From NCBI GenBank assembly GCA_003281585.1, contig QCBN01000005.1, forward strand, positions 24,096 through 88,095: DNA of 64,000 bases, read 5' to 3'. How positions within the stretch are numbered: the stretch's first letter is position 1; each line of letters opens with the position of its first letter. This DNA is from Prochlorococcus sp. AG-347-I15. Lineage in GTDB: Bacteria; Cyanobacteriota; Cyanobacteriia; PCC-6307; Cyanobiaceae. Made by a program: the position numbers and the translations under genes. Under the pieces are notes generated by a model. The model was not told where the DNA came from. It saw only the letters and a program-made list of their open reading frames with translations, and ran no database searches. This document shows, piece by piece, positions 62,181 to 64,000 of the stretch.

Positions 62181-62204
62181 AAAAAGGCCCTTTATAGGGC
62201 CTTT
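62181..62204 (-). terminator. Rho-independent terminator downstream of pcb
   Basis: aaaggccc-tttata-gggccttt, with T-run when read on the minus strand. Confidence 0.8.
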
Positions 62205-62227
62205 AATTTAAAGATTAACTTGGGAAT

Positions 62228-63286
62228 TTAATCCTTGAGAGTAATTGTGGCACTATCAATATTACTAATAGCATTAGTAACTCTCTTGAAATCAAAGCCT
62301 AATGCTCTTAGAGCATGCCAAAGATGACCTTGAATAAAGAAGAAACCAAAGTAGTAGTGTACATTTGCTAACCATGCCCTTGATGTAAACTCACCATCAG
62401 GAAGATCAACAGTATCAATCCAATATGGAGAAATACTAAACTTCAATTCTAGTGGTTCACCAAAATATTCAACAGGATATACAGTTGTATTTGCTGCACT
62501 CCAGAAAGCTGCAATAATAGCCATCCAGCCTATACCTGCTAATGACCAAGATAGAACAGCTTCGGCTGATAGAAGACCTTTACCTTTAAACTTAGTAAAT
62601 TCTCCTACTTGCTTAGTAGCAATATGCCATGCACCGCCTGTTATCTCGACAAAAGCTAAGAATGCATGACCACCCATAACCTCTTCTAGACTATCGATAG
62701 TCAAAAAGTCAGTTTGATGATTCCAAATTTTTGCTAAGTTTAATTCGTATTCAACTTGTCTTACAGCACCAATAGCTGGATCATAAATCCCATGGACTCT
62801 GGCCCATTCAACGAAAGCAATAACCGCAAATCCTAAGAAGAGGAGATGATGTCCAAGAATAAATGTCAATTTGTCAGGATTATCCCATTCAATATTGAAT
62901 TTTCTTGCTCTAGCAATATCTGAATCTTCTAAATTTCCTGGAAGAAGTAGAGAGTGTAAAAGTCCTCCAGCTGCTAAAACCATAGAAGAAACTAAGTGTA
63001 CAATTGCTATCGCAAGTACAGGTTTAGTATCTCCCATCGCAACGCCATTAGCGTCAAACCCTATTCCTAGAGTTGCTAAGTGTGGAAGAACAATTAAAGG
63101 TTGATGACCCATAGGAACACTAGGATCAAATCGTGAAAGTTCAAAAAGGGTGAAAGCACCAGCCCAGAAAACAATTAATCCTGCATGAGCTACATGAGCA
63201 GCGATAAATTTTCCGGAGCGATTAGCTACACCTGAATTTCCAGCCCACCACCCGTAAGTGGTATCTGGATTACCGTAGGTTTGCAT
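62228..63286 (-). CDS. pcbA: Divinyl chlorophyll a/b-binding light-harvesting protein Pcb
   Basis: [61 protein letters not shown]; 352 aa CP43-like. Confidence 0.95.
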   Translation of the reverse strand: MQTYGNPDTTYGWWAGNSGVANRSGKFIAAHVAHAGLIVFWAGAFTLFELSRFDPSVPMGHQPLIVLPHLATLGIGFDANGVAMGDTKPVLAIAIVHLVSSMVLAAGGLLHSLLLPGNLEDSDIARARKFNIEWDNPDKLTFILGHHLLFLGFAVIAFVEWARVHGIYDPAIGAVRQVEYELNLAKIWNHQTDFLTIDSLEEVMGGHAFLAFVEITGGAWHIATKQVGEFTKFKGKGLLSAEAVLSWSLAGIGWMAIIAAFWSAANTTVYPVEYFGEPLELKFSISPYWIDTVDLPDGEFTSRAWLANVHYYFGFFFIQGHLWHALRALGFDFKRVTNAISNIDSATITLKD

Positions 63287-63616
63287 TTAGGAAATGATTA
63301 GCTTAAACGTTTTGAGAATACTTTAATTTTCATCAAACGGTTGAATTCACAACAAAATTGTAAAAATTAGTAATCCTAAGAAATAAAAAAATAATTAATT
63401 TCCCAAAACGATTAAATATAAAATAAGTCAGATTTTAACAGTAAAGTTATTGCGAGAGAATTAGATTACATATCAAATTAAAAGAGATTTAAATTTGATT
63501 TTTTTTTATTAAATTTCTTTTTGCTGACATTAAACGATTTTTTGTTTCATTAAACCATCCTATTTATTGCCTCATTCTCAAACAATTATTAAATATGAGA
63601 TAAGACATTTAATATT

Positions 63617-63793
63617 ATGACTACTTCTCAAGAGTCTTCTAGAAAATTTTCACTAGAAATGAAATCAGAAGTTCATTACAAAAAGGCTGCGAAATCATAC
63701 AGAAAATCAAAACAATATATAAATATGCTTAACTTATATCCTACTTTGCAAAACACTCTAATCGAGTGTAAGGATGAGAATCTAATAGAATAA
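63617..63793 (+). CDS. Small basic hypothetical protein, 58 aa
   Basis: MTTSQESSRKFSLEMKSEVHYKKAAKSYRKSKQYINMLNLYPTLQNTLIECKDENLIE; below the ORF-track cutoff. Confidence 0.45.
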   Translation: MTTSQESSRKFSLEMKSEVHYKKAAKSYRKSKQYINMLNLYPTLQNTLIECKDENLIE

Positions 63794-63835
63794 AGATCTT
63801 ATATATTTTTACAAATCAATAAAAAAATTTTTTTT

Positions 63836-64000
63836 TTAGGCTGCAATATTATAGTTTTCTTCAAAATAAAATTTATTAATTATTTTTCTGCACATTTTTA
63901 TATTATAAAGAGCTTTGGGTTTCCAAGGTTTTTTCTGACCGAGTGGAGAGCTTTTCCAATGAATCCCAGGCTTAAGTATTCCATTTTCACGTAAAAAAGA
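63836..64000 (-). CDS. C-terminal part of a hypothetical protein cut by the window edge
   Basis: Minus frame open to the edge: SFLRENGILKPGIHWKSSPLGQKKPWKPKALYNIKMCRKIINKFYFEENYNIAA*. Confidence 0.5.
   Translation of the reverse strand, partial: SFLRENGILKPGIHWKSSPLGQKKPWKPKALYNIKMCRKIINKFYFEENYNIAA

Overview
This is an AT-rich window that looks like a Prochlorococcus (high-light clade) chromosome segment. That assignment rests on gene content and order recognised from the sequence only, not on a search. Most of it is streamlined core genome: purK, aroB, nadA, ctp protease, ispG, aspartate aminotransferase, a phosphonate/phosphite ABC transporter, rsmE, hslO, prfC, nrdJ, metA/metY, a SulP transporter, a Fur-family regulator, mscS, a lycopene cyclase and a Pcb antenna protein. 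About 25.6-36.4 kb is an accessory polysaccharide/glycosylation island: UDP-GlcNAc 2-epimerase, UDP-ManNAc dehydrogenase-like protein, two related GT4 glycosyltransferases (one fused to a methyltransferase and coiled coil), a methyltransferase, a polysaccharide pyruvyl transferase, and a protein resembling the C-terminal domain of D-glucuronyl C5-epimerase. On its right it meets decayed sequence, a truncated 5' copy of tRNA-Ser, and then the intact tRNA-Ser(UGA), as expected for an integration hotspot. The best leads are: (1) a structured-looking leader plus a 33-aa YRG-repeat peptide plus a terminator at the left edge of the island; (2) basic amphipathic repeat tails with a shared motif on two unrelated, adjacent island enzymes; (3) the C5-epimerase-like protein; (4) the tRNA-Ser partial duplication; (5) an operon-like pair of a glucosylglycerol-phosphatase homologue and an ArsS-like radical SAM protein; (6) an upstream ORF overlapping the nrdJ start. 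No CRISPR array, transposase, integrase or rRNA was seen.
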